DNA of 38,272 bases from Lachnospiraceae bacterium (GTDB lineage: Bacteria > Bacillota > Clostridia > Lachnospirales > Lachnospiraceae), in contig JAQUVX010000029.1 in NCBI GenBank assembly GCA_028693165.1, positions 1 through 38,272 on the forward strand. Reading direction: 5' to 3'. The notes below the pieces were generated by a model. It did no database searches. It had not been told where the DNA came from and was given only the letters and a program-made list of their open reading frames with translations. The position numbers were made by a program, and so were the translations under genes. The first letter of the stretch is position 1, and the number at the start of each line of letters is the position of its first letter. Below are positions 7,227-15,748 of this stretch, one piece after another.

Positions 7227-9206
7227 ATGAGCACAGAAAATAATACGGTAAAAGATTCTACGGCGAGCAAGCTGGATGAAAAGGCAAAAGCACTCGCAAA
7301 TGAGCCGGATGAAGATTCCAAAATTGCCAAAATGATCAAAGCCATGCCGAAATGGCGGTATACGCTTTTGGTGGGGATGGCGTTCTTTTGGCTGGCGTTC
7401 CAGCTCTACATCAAACTGGTAAAACCGTTCGACCCGTGGTTCCAGCTTCCGCTTCATATGTGTCTGGCCCTGTACTTTGTGGTACTGATGAACCCGATGG
7501 CCGACAAATACAAAAAGAAAATCTGGTGGCTCTATGATGGGGCACTGATCGTGGCGATATCGGTTATTTTGTATTACTTCATTAGCCATGCATCCAAGCT
7601 GAACCTGCGTCTGTACAGTGTAGACCCGATGTCCAACTTTGAGGTTGTCGTTGCGGTACTGCTTTTGTTTACGGTGATGGAAGCAGTTCGAAGAGTAGTA
7701 AGTATGTCACTGTTTGTGGTTATTGCATTTTTTATGGCCTATGCATGGTTTGGTCAGTATGTACCGGGCCTGCTTCATTTCCAGGGCATCTCCTTCTCCC
7801 GATTCTGTGAGACATTGATGCTTGGTGAGAACGGAATTTTCGGTTCTCCGCTGGGAACTTCCCTGAATACGTTGTTCTATTTCCTGCTGTTTGGTACGTT
7901 CTTTGCCAATACGGGCGGCGGCGGTGTCCTGATCGACGCAGGCATGAAGCTCAGCGACAAGACGGTCGGCGGACCGGCGAAGGCAGCCGTAATTTCTTCT
8001 GGACTGATGGGAATGATTTCCGGTTCTGCAGTTGCCAATGTATCCAGTACCGGTGTGTTTACGATCCCGCTGATGAAGCGGACTGGCTACTCTCCGGAAG
8101 AAGCAGCATCCGTTGAGTCGGTTGCATCGACCGGCGGACAGATCATGCCTCCGATCATGGGCGCAGGAGCATTTATCATGGCAGAGATCATCGGTATCCA
8201 GTATGTCAATATCGCGGCAGCGGCAATTATCCCTGCAATCGCATATTTTGCATCTGCGTTTATGCTGGTACATCTGATTGCACGTAAGAAACACATCGGA
8301 AAAGACAGCGGCGTGAAATACGAAGGCAAGCCGATTCTTCCGCGTGTATACAGACTTCTTCCGATTGTCGTTTTAGTCGTGATGATCATAAAGGGCTATT
8401 CCCTTCCGAGATCTGCCATCTACTGTACCGTACTGGCAATCGTGGTAAGCATGAGCTCCAGGGATACACGGATGTCCTTGAAGAAACTGATTCAGACCCT
8501 GCTCGACGGATGCCGTCAGGCAGCGAACATCGCGATCCCGACAGCAGCCTGCGGCATCATGATCGGTATTGTGGTAAGAAGTGGTATTGCTGTTAAGATT
8601 GCCAAGATGATCGACAAGACCGGCAACAACAGTCTGTTCCTGGCACTGATTATCGCAGCAGCAGGCTGCCTGCTCCTCGGTATGGCACTTCCGACGGTAG
8701 CTGCTTATCTGATTGCAAACACCCTGTTCATCTCTGCAATTCAGGGACTTGGAATCTCTGCACTGACTGCGAACATGTTCATCTTCTACTTTGGCGTAGT
8801 TGCACAGATTACACCGCCAGTATGTCTGGCTTCGTTTACAGCCGCGGGAATTGCGGGAGGAAGTGCCTGGAAGACGGGCTGGAAAGCCTTCTCGTATGCA
8901 AGTGTCGCGTTCATAGCACCGTTTATGTTCGTGTATCGTCCCGCACTTCTGCTGGAAGGCCAGATTTCCGAGATCGTAATCGCCGGTTCCATGCTATTCC
9001 TTGCAACCTTCTGTATTGCCGGCTGCGTATCGGGTTATATGTTTAAGACACTGAATAAAATCGAGCGCGCCCTGTTCCTGATTGCGGCATTGTTCTTTAT
9101 TCTGCCGAGCGGATTTTCCGATATCGCGGGTCTTACTGCCGGTGCGGTACTGATCGCATATACGCTGGTAACAGGAAAAAAAGAAAGAGCTGGGGTGATG
9201 GCATGA
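7227..9206 (+). CDS. TRAP transporter fused permease (4TM/12TM, DctQ-DctM type)
   Basis: A 659-residue integral membrane protein. A hydrophilic N-terminus of about 45 residues precedes a four-helix DctQ-like part (about 48-190), then the large DctM-like subunit with its conserved glycine-rich hairpin loops (G-L-M-G-M-I-S-G-S-A-V-A-N-V near 260 and the G-G-Q-I-M-P-P-I-M-G-A-G-A-F motif near 305). This single-chain form is the standard partner of TAXI binding proteins and uses an ion gradient for uptake. AGGAGG lies just before the ATG. The TGA overlaps the ATG of the next gene (ATGA), so it is translationally coupled to the cupin. Confidence 0.93.
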   Translation: MSTENNTVKDSTASKLDEKAKALANEPDEDSKIAKMIKAMPKWRYTLLVGMAFFWLAFQLYIKLVKPFDPWFQLPLHMCLALYFVVLMNPMADKYKKKIWWLYDGALIVAISVILYYFISHASKLNLRLYSVDPMSNFEVVVAVLLLFTVMEAVRRVVSMSLFVVIAFFMAYAWFGQYVPGLLHFQGISFSRFCETLMLGENGIFGSPLGTSLNTLFYFLLFGTFFANTGGGGVLIDAGMKLSDKTVGGPAKAAVISSGLMGMISGSAVANVSSTGVFTIPLMKRTGYSPEEAASVESVASTGGQIMPPIMGAGAFIMAEIIGIQYVNIAAAAIIPAIAYFASAFMLVHLIARKKHIGKDSGVKYEGKPILPRVYRLLPIVVLVVMIIKGYSLPRSAIYCTVLAIVVSMSSRDTRMSLKKLIQTLLDGCRQAANIAIPTAACGIMIGIVVRSGIAVKIAKMIDKTGNNSLFLALIIAAAGCLLLGMALPTVAAYLIANTLFISAIQGLGISALTANMFIFYFGVVAQITPPVCLASFTAAGIAGGSAWKTGWKAFSYASVAFIAPFMFVYRPALLLEGQISEIVIAGSMLFLATFCIAGCVSGYMFKTLNKIERALFLIAALFFILPSGFSDIAGLTAGAVLIAYTLVTGKKERAGVMA

Positions 9207-9643
9207 TCGTAGACCGCATGGAATATGCAGAAGAATATTATGGTATCCTGCCGCATCTGAAAGATGCAGTGGAGTTTATTACGGCAAATCCGGACCCAGG
9301 GGAAGGCAAACACGCCTTCCCGGGCGGGTTTGTGATGTGTCAGACCGGAGAGACGAGGGCGTTGCCGGGGGATTACGAGATGCACCGCAAATACATCGAT
9401 ATTCAGGTGCTTCGCGAAGGCCGGGAGATTCTTGCGTGGAACCGGAAAGAAAATATGCAGCCAAGTGTTGCCTATGACGAAGGGAAGGACAAAGAGATGG
9501 TGAGCGGTGAAGGCAGCGTCCTGGAACTGAAACCGGGGATGTTTGCGATTCTTTACCCATCGGATGCGCATAAGGCTTGCCGTCATCTGGACGGAGAGCA
9601 GCCATGTACCTTCTCAAAATACGTGGTAAAACTTGAAGTGTAA
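9203..9643 (+). CDS. YhcH/YjgK/YiaL (EbgC-like) cupin protein
   Basis: A 146-residue single-domain cupin. It carries the family hallmark E-M-H-R-K-Y-I-D-I-Q (about residues 59-68) and the second metal-side motif Y-P-S-D-A-H-K-A (about 116-123), both histidine-containing. Relatives sit in sialate (YhcH) and diketogulonate (YiaL, beside the TRAP genes yiaMNO) operons and are thought to handle sugar anomers or open/closed forms, though their biochemistry is poorly established. The gene overlaps the permease by four bases, and the kinase gene starts 23 bases after it. In this operon it could act on a lactone or cyclic form of the imported acid; that is inference. Confidence 0.9.
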   Translation: MIVDRMEYAEEYYGILPHLKDAVEFITANPDPGEGKHAFPGGFVMCQTGETRALPGDYEMHRKYIDIQVLREGREILAWNRKENMQPSVAYDEGKDKEMVSGEGSVLELKPGMFAILYPSDAHKACRHLDGEQPCTFSKYVVKLEV

Positions 9644-9666
9644 GGAAAGAAAAAGGGGCACTTCCT

Positions 9667-10935
9667 ATGATAGAGTTACTGATTATTGCAGACGATTTTA
9701 CCGGTGCCTTGGACACTGGGGTTCAGTTCACAAAGCGCGGGGCCAAAACCTGCGTGGTAACGGACCCGGATATTGATTACACAAAGCTGGATGCGGATGT
9801 GAAGGTATTGTCTTTGGACGCGGAAACCCGCCATCTGGATGCCGGACAGGCTTATGAGGTGGTGGCACGCGTTGTACGGGCTGCGCGCAGGGCAAACGTT
9901 CCTTACATCTACAAAAAGACGGATTCTGCACTCAGGGGCAACATCGGTGCGGAGCTGGCGGCATTGTGTGAGGAAGCTGGAGAAACGGTGCATTTTGTTC
10001 CGGCATTTCCACAGTGCGGGCGAACCACAAAGAACGGCATTCATTATGTGGATGGAATTCCGGTTGGGGAAAGTGTATTCGGAGAGGACCCGTATGAACC
10101 GGTCCGGCACTCGGCAGTCAAAGATATTATAGCAGAACAAACCCGGATCAAAACTACGCTTGCCGATGGCATGATGTCTGACACAACGGCCCGGAAGGAA
10201 GCGGGAATCGTGATTTTCGACGCGGAGACCCCGGAGCAGCTGGATGCGATCGCAAAGAGGCTGGAGGAAAACGGCGGTCTGCATGTGAGTGCAGGATGCG
10301 CCGGGCTTGCATCCCGATTCGCAGGGATTCTGGGGTATACCAGTTCTGGGATTGCGATGCCGAAGCTGCCGGAAAAACTGCTGGTGGCATGCGGGAGCGT
10401 CAATCCGATCACGGTAGCCCAGCTTGCGCGGGCAGAGCAGGAAGGTTGCACGAGAATTCACTTGAAGGCAGAGGAAAAGCTGGATGCTGCCTGGCTCAGC
10501 AGTGCGCAGGCAGAGCAAAAGCTGGAGGAATGGCTTGCGGTCTGCGGCCGGGAGGAAATCTGCATCCTGGATTCGAATGATGAGAAAGATTCGGGTGATA
10601 CCATGGAGTATGCATCGGCTCATGGCCTGCCGCTGGAAACCGTCCGGGTCAGGATCGCCTCCGCGGTGGGTGAGATCGTGAAAAACCTGCTGGACAGAGG
10701 ACTTTCGTCCACACTTCTCGTGACGGGCGGCGATACGCTGATGGGATTTATGCACCATATCGGTGTCAGCATTCTGGTGCCGATCTGTGAGCCGATCACG
10801 GGAGTTGTATTATCGGGGTTTTGTTACAATGACGAACAATATTACATCATATCGAAATCAGGCGGTTTTGGTGGAACAACGTTGATCCGGGATCTGATGA
10901 CGATCTTAAAACAGGAAAAGGAGAATGTATGTTAG
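9667..10935 (+). CDS. DUF1537 four-carbon acid sugar kinase (OtnK/DtnK-like)
   Basis: A 422-residue cytoplasmic kinase of normal family length. The N-terminal acid-sugar-binding domain begins with A-D-D-F-T-G-A at 8-14, and the region around 90-105 holds K-K-T-D-S-A-L-R-G-N, both DUF1537 signatures. The C-terminal nucleotide-binding domain contains T-G-G-D-T at 353-357 and a following G-V-V-L-S-G. Characterised members phosphorylate D-threonate, D-erythronate or 2-keto-tetronates at O-4. The pdxA2-like gene three positions downstream is the known partner for D-threonate or D-erythronate 4-phosphate. The gene's end overlaps the next start by seven bases, so it is co-translated with the dehydrogenase. 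The exact stereoisomer cannot be read from sequence. Confidence 0.9.
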   Translation: MIELLIIADDFTGALDTGVQFTKRGAKTCVVTDPDIDYTKLDADVKVLSLDAETRHLDAGQAYEVVARVVRAARRANVPYIYKKTDSALRGNIGAELAALCEEAGETVHFVPAFPQCGRTTKNGIHYVDGIPVGESVFGEDPYEPVRHSAVKDIIAEQTRIKTTLADGMMSDTTARKEAGIVIFDAETPEQLDAIAKRLEENGGLHVSAGCAGLASRFAGILGYTSSGIAMPKLPEKLLVACGSVNPITVAQLARAEQEGCTRIHLKAEEKLDAAWLSSAQAEQKLEEWLAVCGREEICILDSNDEKDSGDTMEYASAHGLPLETVRVRIASAVGEIVKNLLDRGLSSTLLVTGGDTLMGFMHHIGVSILVPICEPITGVVLSGFCYNDEQYYIISKSGGFGGTTLIRDLMTILKQEKENVC

Positions 10936-12092
10936 AACAATATAGTCTCAAACTGCCAAAGGCAATCTATGGCGGAAAGGATTCCATCGATCAGCTGACA
11001 AAGCTCATACAGACCAATGGATATCAAAAGATTGCGGTATTTACAGACAAGGTGATCGAGGAGACGGGTCTTCTTGAGGTCAGCCTGAATGCGATCCGGG
11101 CAGCAGGCGTACCTTATACGATCTATGACGAGCTGCCGCCGGAGCCAACCTACATGGCAGTGCAGCAGGTCATTGATGAATTCAAAGGAAGCGGGGCGGA
11201 TTTTATCGTGGCATGCGGCGGCGGATCTGTGATGGATGCGGCAAAGCTGGCGAGTGTGCTCACTACAGATGAATACGGCGTGAAGGAGCTTTTGGACAAT
11301 CCGGGCATGGCGAAGAAATGTGTTGCCATCGCCCTGATCCCGACGACGGCAGGAACCGGCGCGGAGGTAACCCCCAACGCGATCGTGGCGGTGCCGGAGA
11401 AGGAATTGAAGGTTGGGATTGTCAATGACAATATGGTGTCGGACTATGTATTTCTGGATGCAAGGATGATCAAAAATCTTCCGAGAAGCATCGCGGCGGC
11501 TACCGGCGTGGACACGCTGGCCCACGCAATCGAATGCTTTACAAGCAAAAAAGCAAATCCGTTTTCGGATACCTTCGCGTTGGAGGCGCTGGATCTGGTA
11601 TTTAACAACATCGAGAAAGCCTGTGACGACCCGGAGGCGATGGAGGCCAAGAATCAGATGCAGATCGCGGCGCTGTACGGCGGGATTGCGATCACTGCAT
11701 CCGGCACCACGGCAGTTCACGCACTCAGCTATCCGCTGGGCGGAAAGTACCACATTGCACATGGCGTATCCAATGCCATGCTGTTGGCTGCGGTCATGAA
11801 ATATAATGAACCGTCCGTGCGGGAGCTTTTTGCAAAGGCTTATGACCGCTGCTGCCACGACAGCGCAAACCGCTGTGTAACCGCAGAGGAGAAGAGCGCA
11901 TGGATCATCAGCCGCCTGGAGGAGATCGTGAAGAATCTGGATATTCCGACATCCTTAAAGCCCTATGGTGTGGCGGACAGTGATCTGGACGGACTGGTGG
12001 AAGCGGGAATGCAGGTCACCAGACTTCTGGTAAACAATATGCGCGAGGTAACCCCGGAGGCTGCGCGCGCGATTTATCTGACAATCATGTAG
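10929..12092 (+). CDS. Iron-containing alcohol dehydrogenase (group III)
   Basis: A 387-residue NAD(P)-dependent oxidoreductase. The Rossmann-type half has the family nucleotide-binding motif G-G-G-S-V-M-D-A-A-K (97-106) and P-T-T-A-G-T-G-A-E-V-T (138-148). The helical half supplies the metal site: Asp195 and His199 in D-T-L-A-H-A-I-E, His264, and His278 in H-I-A-H-G. All four ligands are present, so it should bind Fe(II) or Zn(II). Group III members reduce aldehydes or oxidise alcohols and hydroxy acids, and specificity is not visible here. It lies between the acid-sugar kinase (7-base overlap) and the aldolase (start 13 bases after its stop). It may reduce an aldehyde released by the aldolase or oxidise a hydroxyl before phosphorylation. 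It is not required by the described threonate/erythronate routes. Confidence 0.9.
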   Translation: MLEQYSLKLPKAIYGGKDSIDQLTKLIQTNGYQKIAVFTDKVIEETGLLEVSLNAIRAAGVPYTIYDELPPEPTYMAVQQVIDEFKGSGADFIVACGGGSVMDAAKLASVLTTDEYGVKELLDNPGMAKKCVAIALIPTTAGTGAEVTPNAIVAVPEKELKVGIVNDNMVSDYVFLDARMIKNLPRSIAAATGVDTLAHAIECFTSKKANPFSDTFALEALDLVFNNIEKACDDPEAMEAKNQMQIAALYGGIAITASGTTAVHALSYPLGGKYHIAHGVSNAMLLAAVMKYNEPSVRELFAKAYDRCCHDSANRCVTAEEKSAWIISRLEEIVKNLDIPTSLKPYGVADSDLDGLVEAGMQVTRLLVNNMREVTPEAARAIYLTIM

Positions 12093-12105
12093 AAAGGATA
12101 TGACT

Positions 12106-13014
12106 ATGAAAAGTGTAGAGATCAAAGGAATCATTGTTCCGATTACCACTCCGATGAATGCGGATGAGTCCATCAACGTGGAGGAGCTTCGCAAACAGGT
12201 CGACCGTGAAATTGAAAACGGAATCGATGCCATTTTCCCTTTTGGAACCAATGGTGAGGGTTATATCTTAAATGCAGCGGAGAAGGAGCTGGTACTCAAG
12301 ACCGTTGTGGACCAGGTTGCAGGCCGTGTTCCGGTGTATGCAGGCTCTGGCTGCATTTCGACGAAGGAAACCATCGAGCAGTCCAAGATGGCGCAGGCGG
12401 CGGGGGCCGATGTGCTGTCCATCATCACACCGAGCTTCGCGGCGGCAAGCCAGGAAGAGCTGTATGTGCATTATAAGACGGTTGCTGAGGCGGTGGATAT
12501 GCCGATCGTTCTCTACAACATCCCGGCGCGCACCGGCAATGCAATCACACCAGCCACCGTTGGAAGACTGGCAGAGATTGACAACATCGTAGGAGCGAAA
12601 GATTCTTCCGGAAACTTTGCCAACATTCTCGGCTATATTGAGGCCGGCAAGAAGAAAACGAACGGCAAATTCAGTGTCCTTTCCGGCAATGACCAGCTGA
12701 TCATCTGGACACTGCAGGCAGGCGGAACCGGTGGAATTGCGGGCTGCGCCAACGTATATCCGCATACCATGGCATCGATTTATGATGAGTTCATGGCGGG
12801 CAACTGGGAGAAGGCAAAAGAATATCAGGACAGCATCGCATCCTTCCGCGCATGTTTTAAATACGGCAATCCGAACACCATCGTCAAGACGGCGGTCAGC
12901 CTGCTGGGCTACAACGTAGGAAAATGCCGTGCTCCATTCAATCAGGTTCCGGAGGAGGGCATCGAGGCGCTCAAGAAGGTACTGAAGGAAAACGCAGACA
13001 AGGGAATGCACTAA
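12106..13014 (+). CDS. DapA/NanA-superfamily class I aldolase or lyase
   Basis: A 302-residue TIM-barrel enzyme of the dihydrodipicolinate synthase / N-acetylneuraminate lyase family. The Schiff-base Lys165 lies in G-A-K-D-S-S-G, and Tyr137 is in Y-N-I-P-A-R-T-G; Arg142, which holds a second carboxylate in true DapA, is also present. The pyruvate-carboxylate motif reads G-T-N-G-E-G (47-52) rather than the G-T-T-G-E of DapA. I chose the ATG at 12106 because AGAAAGG (12091-12097) is eight bases upstream; an ATG at 12100 would be only two bases away. Being inside a catabolic operon, it is more likely a pyruvate-releasing aldolase or a keto-acid dehydratase than a lysine-pathway enzyme. The substrate is unknown. 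Confidence 0.88.
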   Translation: MKSVEIKGIIVPITTPMNADESINVEELRKQVDREIENGIDAIFPFGTNGEGYILNAAEKELVLKTVVDQVAGRVPVYAGSGCISTKETIEQSKMAQAAGADVLSIITPSFAAASQEELYVHYKTVAEAVDMPIVLYNIPARTGNAITPATVGRLAEIDNIVGAKDSSGNFANILGYIEAGKKKTNGKFSVLSGNDQLIIWTLQAGGTGGIAGCANVYPHTMASIYDEFMAGNWEKAKEYQDSIASFRACFKYGNPNTIVKTAVSLLGYNVGKCRAPFNQVPEEGIEALKKVLKENADKGMH

Positions 13015-13032
13015 GCAAGAGGTGGACAAAAC

Positions 13033-14067
13033 ATGGATAAACCGATTATAGGTATTACGATGGGAGATCCGGCGAGTATCGGGCCGGAGATTACCATAAA
13101 GGCATTGGCAGACAAGACATTGTATGACCGGTGCAGACCGGTTGTCGTCGGAGATTCCTGTATGCTGGAAAAGGCGAAGAAGATCGTCGGACATGAGGAG
13201 CTTGTCATTCATCCGATCAGAGAAGTGTCGGAGGCGGCATTTGCGCACGGCACAGTGGATGTCGTTGACATGAAGCTGGTGGACGCAGACACCCTTCCGA
13301 TTGGAATGGTGAGCAGAGAAGCGGGGGATGCGGCATACCGGTATGTGGTGAAGGACATCGAGCTGGCCATGGACGGGAAGGTGGATGCCACCGTCACCAA
13401 TGCTTTTAATAAAGAGGCGGTGAACCTGGCGGGACATCACTATTCGGGACATACGGAGGTCTATGCGGACAAGACCGGAACGAAGAATTACACCATGATG
13501 CTGGCGCATGAGAATGTGCGGGTGGTGCATGTGTCGACGCATGTATCGCTGCGGGAGGCGTGTGACCGGGTGAAAAAGCAGCGGGTTCTGGACGTGATCC
13601 GCATCGCCAATGATGCATGTAAATCACTGGGAATTGCCAATCCGAAGATCGGGGTGGCGGGTCTGAATCCGCACAGCGGCGAGCATGGAATGTTTGGCAC
13701 GGAAGAGATTGATGAGATCATTCCGGCTATCGAGGAGGCAAAGAAGGAAGGCATTCTCGCGGATGGACCGGTTCCGCCGGACACCGTGTTTTCTAAGGCG
13801 AGGGGCGGCTGGTATGATATTGTCGTTGCCATGTATCATGATCAGGGACATATTCCGCTGAAGGTACTGGGATTTGTTTATAATGAAAAGGAACAGAAGT
13901 GGGATGCGGTCGCCGGGGTGAATATTACGCTTGGGCTGCCGATTATCCGGGTCTCGGTGGATCATGGAACTGCGTTTGACCAGGCGGGGACGGGGACGGC
14001 GAGCGAGCTGAGTTTGGTGAATGCGATTGATTATGCGGTTTTGTTTGCGGGGAATAGGATGGGGTGA
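13033..14067 (+). CDS. pdxA2: PdxA2-like 4-phospho-acid-sugar dehydrogenase
   Basis: A 344-residue enzyme of the 4-hydroxythreonine-4-phosphate dehydrogenase family. Metal ligands are His140 (S-G-H-T-E), His214 (N-P-H-S-G-E) and His269 (M-Y-H-D-Q-G). Two positions differ from vitamin-B6 PdxA and fit the PdxA2 branch: E-H-G-M-F-G-T-E-E instead of the usual G-G-H-F-G-T-E-E, and H-D-Q-G-H-I-P-L-K. PdxA2 enzymes oxidise D-threonate or D-erythronate 4-phosphate at C3, and the product decarboxylates to dihydroxyacetone phosphate. The presence of a DUF1537 kinase in the same operon supports this catabolic role over pyridoxal synthesis. It is the last gene of the operon; the stop is followed by a palindrome-rich intergenic region. 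Confidence 0.87.
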   Translation: MDKPIIGITMGDPASIGPEITIKALADKTLYDRCRPVVVGDSCMLEKAKKIVGHEELVIHPIREVSEAAFAHGTVDVVDMKLVDADTLPIGMVSREAGDAAYRYVVKDIELAMDGKVDATVTNAFNKEAVNLAGHHYSGHTEVYADKTGTKNYTMMLAHENVRVVHVSTHVSLREACDRVKKQRVLDVIRIANDACKSLGIANPKIGVAGLNPHSGEHGMFGTEEIDEIIPAIEEAKKEGILADGPVPPDTVFSKARGGWYDIVVAMYHDQGHIPLKVLGFVYNEKEQKWDAVAGVNITLGLPIIRVSVDHGTAFDQAGTGTASELSLVNAIDYAVLFAGNRMG

Positions 14068-14089
14068 GGAAAAGAGCTGAGGTTGTGGT

Positions 14090-14275
14090 TCGCGAGATGG
14101 CGCTTCGCTGATCTCGCGAGAGGATGAGAGTGCGGGGGCGGGAGTGAGCCATGGACCTCGATTTCGCTGCGCTGCATCTCGGTCACGGGCTTCGCCCTAT
14201 GGATAAAAAGGATCAGGAACGCGCTTACGTGCAAGCACGACGCGGGTTCCTGGTCCTTTTTATCCGCATGGCTCA
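14090..14275. repeat. Nested inverted-repeat region between pdxA2-like gene and subtilase
   Basis: The 325-bp gap 14068-14392 contains several dyads. TCGCGAGAT (14090-14098) pairs with ATCTCGCGA (14111-14119). GGGC-TTC-GCCC lies at 14187-14197. A 19-bp stem at 14201-14219 pairs with 14247-14265 with one G-T pair and contains an inner GCTT/AAGC hairpin. Outside it, TGAGCCATG (14145-14153) pairs with CATGGCTCA (14267-14275). The right arm of the long stem contains CTTTTTAT, so the stem could end transcription of the catabolic operon, but the surrounding dyads exceed what a terminator needs. Further right, TATACT (14341-14346) is a plausible -10 for the subtilase. Confidence 0.6.
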
Positions 14276-14392
14276 TGGCTGGCGTGGAAAATCTTAAGAA
14301 AATTCACATAATATTCAAACTCCTTTTTGGGGAAGTGTGTTATACTTATAGGCATCGAATCATAAGTAAAGAATGCAGAGGAGTTTTGATCA

Positions 14393-15673
14393 ATGAAATG
14401 GAATAGAGGAATGACGTTATTGGCGGTGGGGGCGTTGGCTTTGCCGCTTGGGATAGAGGGAGCATGGAGGGTGCAGTTTCCGGGGAATCCGGCGAATTAT
14501 ACGTTTTCAGCGCGGGTTTATGGGCCGGGGGTGGATAACCTGTCTTCCAGCGATCCGTACGCGAAGTACCAGTGGGGTCTGAAAAATGACGGCGAGCTGC
14601 AGTATGTGGAGGTTGTGAACAAGTTCCGTGACAGTGACCCGCAGCTGGCACGCCGCATTGACTTATCGAATTATTTTGGGATTCCGGCACCGGTCGAGGG
14701 ACCGGATGCGTATGAGTTGGCGACGATTACGTCGATTCCGGGCGCGGATATCAATGTACTTCCGGCCTGGAAGCTGTATGACGCGAGCACGGAGGCTCAT
14801 CGGCCGGTGACCGTGGCTGTGATTGATACGGGAATCGATATCAGTCATCCGGATCTGGAGGGTTCGATCTGGACCAATGAAGATGAGGTCCCGGACGACG
14901 GCATTGACAATGACGGAAACGGCTACATCGATGATGTACATGGCTGGAATTTCTTCAACAACAACAATCAGATTTACGTGGGCAAGGAAGATGACCATGG
15001 GACTCACGCGGCAGGCACGATTGCTGCCACCCGAAAGAAGATCGGAATCGCCGGAATTGCGGACAATCAATATGTGAAGGTTATGTCCCTCAAGGCGCTG
15101 GGAACGGATTACGGAGTCGGTGAGGAGTCTGCAGTCATCGCGGCGATCAGGTACGCGGAGGCCAATGGCGCGTCCATCTGCAACTTAAGCTTCGGTACGA
15201 CGGAAAATTATCCGCAGCTGGAGCAGGTGATGCGGGACAGCAAGATGCTCTTTGTGGTGTCGGCAGGAAACGGCGACAGCCGGGGCGTGGGTATCAATAT
15301 TGATGAAAAACCGGATTACCCGTCCAGCTATCAGTTGGACAATGTGATCTCGGTTGCCAATATGATCTTTGATGGAAATCTGGATGTGAGCTCCAACTAC
15401 GGTGCCCAGAACGTGGATATCGCAGCACCGGGAACTTACATCGTCAGCACGATCACGGGGAATGGCTATGGCTATATGTCGGGAACCTCCATGTCGGCAC
15501 CGATGGTGACGGGAGCAGCGGCGTTCTTGTATTCGTATCGTCAGGATTTGAGCCTGCAGGATGTACGCACCGTGCTGTTAAATTCCGCGCATAAGCTGAA
15601 ACGGCTGGAGGGCAAGATCTCAAGCAACGGAATGCTGGATGTGTATGCGGCACTGACGTATGGTCAGCAGTAA
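14393..15673 (+). CDS. Exported subtilisin-like serine protease (S8 family)
   Basis: A 426-residue protease with a complete catalytic triad: Asp145 in V-I-D-T-G, His202 in D-D-H-G-T-H, and Ser366 in G-T-S-M-S-A-P; the oxyanion Asn is Asn293 in S-A-G-N-G. A loop at 166-181 rich in Asp, Asn and Gly (I-D-N-D-G-N-G-Y-I-D-D) is the calcium-type loop seen in many secreted subtilases. Residues 1-25 start with Lys and Arg followed by a hydrophobic run, a plausible signal or anchor, and about 110 residues of propeptide-like sequence precede the catalytic domain. No sortase motif or C-terminal anchor is seen. AGAGGAG lies eight bases upstream of the ATG. The gene stands alone and converges on the carboxypeptidase gene. 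The target is unknown. Confidence 0.9.
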   Translation: MKWNRGMTLLAVGALALPLGIEGAWRVQFPGNPANYTFSARVYGPGVDNLSSSDPYAKYQWGLKNDGELQYVEVVNKFRDSDPQLARRIDLSNYFGIPAPVEGPDAYELATITSIPGADINVLPAWKLYDASTEAHRPVTVAVIDTGIDISHPDLEGSIWTNEDEVPDDGIDNDGNGYIDDVHGWNFFNNNNQIYVGKEDDHGTHAAGTIAATRKKIGIAGIADNQYVKVMSLKALGTDYGVGEESAVIAAIRYAEANGASICNLSFGTTENYPQLEQVMRDSKMLFVVSAGNGDSRGVGINIDEKPDYPSSYQLDNVISVANMIFDGNLDVSSNYGAQNVDIAAPGTYIVSTITGNGYGYMSGTSMSAPMVTGAAAFLYSYRQDLSLQDVRTVLLNSAHKLKRLEGKISSNGMLDVYAALTYGQQ

Positions 15674-15710
15674 GATCCGCGCAGTGGTGTGATCAAAAGA
15701 AAATAAATCA

Positions 15711-15748
15711 AAGAAGAAAGAGTCCGGCAAGCCGGACTCTTTCTTCTT
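15711..15748. terminator. Bidirectional intrinsic terminator between the subtilase and carboxypeptidase genes
   Basis: The arms 15711-15728 and 15731-15748 are exact reverse complements (18 bp, purine-rich outer part, GTCCGGC core) around a two-base centre. The A/G-rich left flank and T/C-rich right flank serve both directions. It overlaps the stop codon of the minus-strand carboxypeptidase gene. Confidence 0.85.

Noticed and set aside
9676-10758. 360-residue minus-strand frame opposite the DUF1537 kinase
   Set aside because: No start signal, odd composition and full overlap with a well-conserved kinase.
6037-13014. Sialic acid catabolism, suggested by TRAP, YhcH and a NanA-superfamily aldolase
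   Set aside because: No NanE or NanK is present, and the kinase and PdxA2-like genes belong to acid-sugar catabolism; the TRAP binding protein is TAXI, not the SiaP type.
12268-13542. 424-residue minus-strand frame opposite the aldolase and pdxA2-like genes
   Set aside because: It spans two unrelated real genes, is His/Arg/Cys-rich and shows no domain; it is a shadow frame.
4004-14098. Shared 14-mer GTGGTTCGCGAGAT at about 4004 and 14085
   Set aside because: One or more 14-base matches are expected by chance in a window of this size, and the first copy codes for conserved HTH residues.
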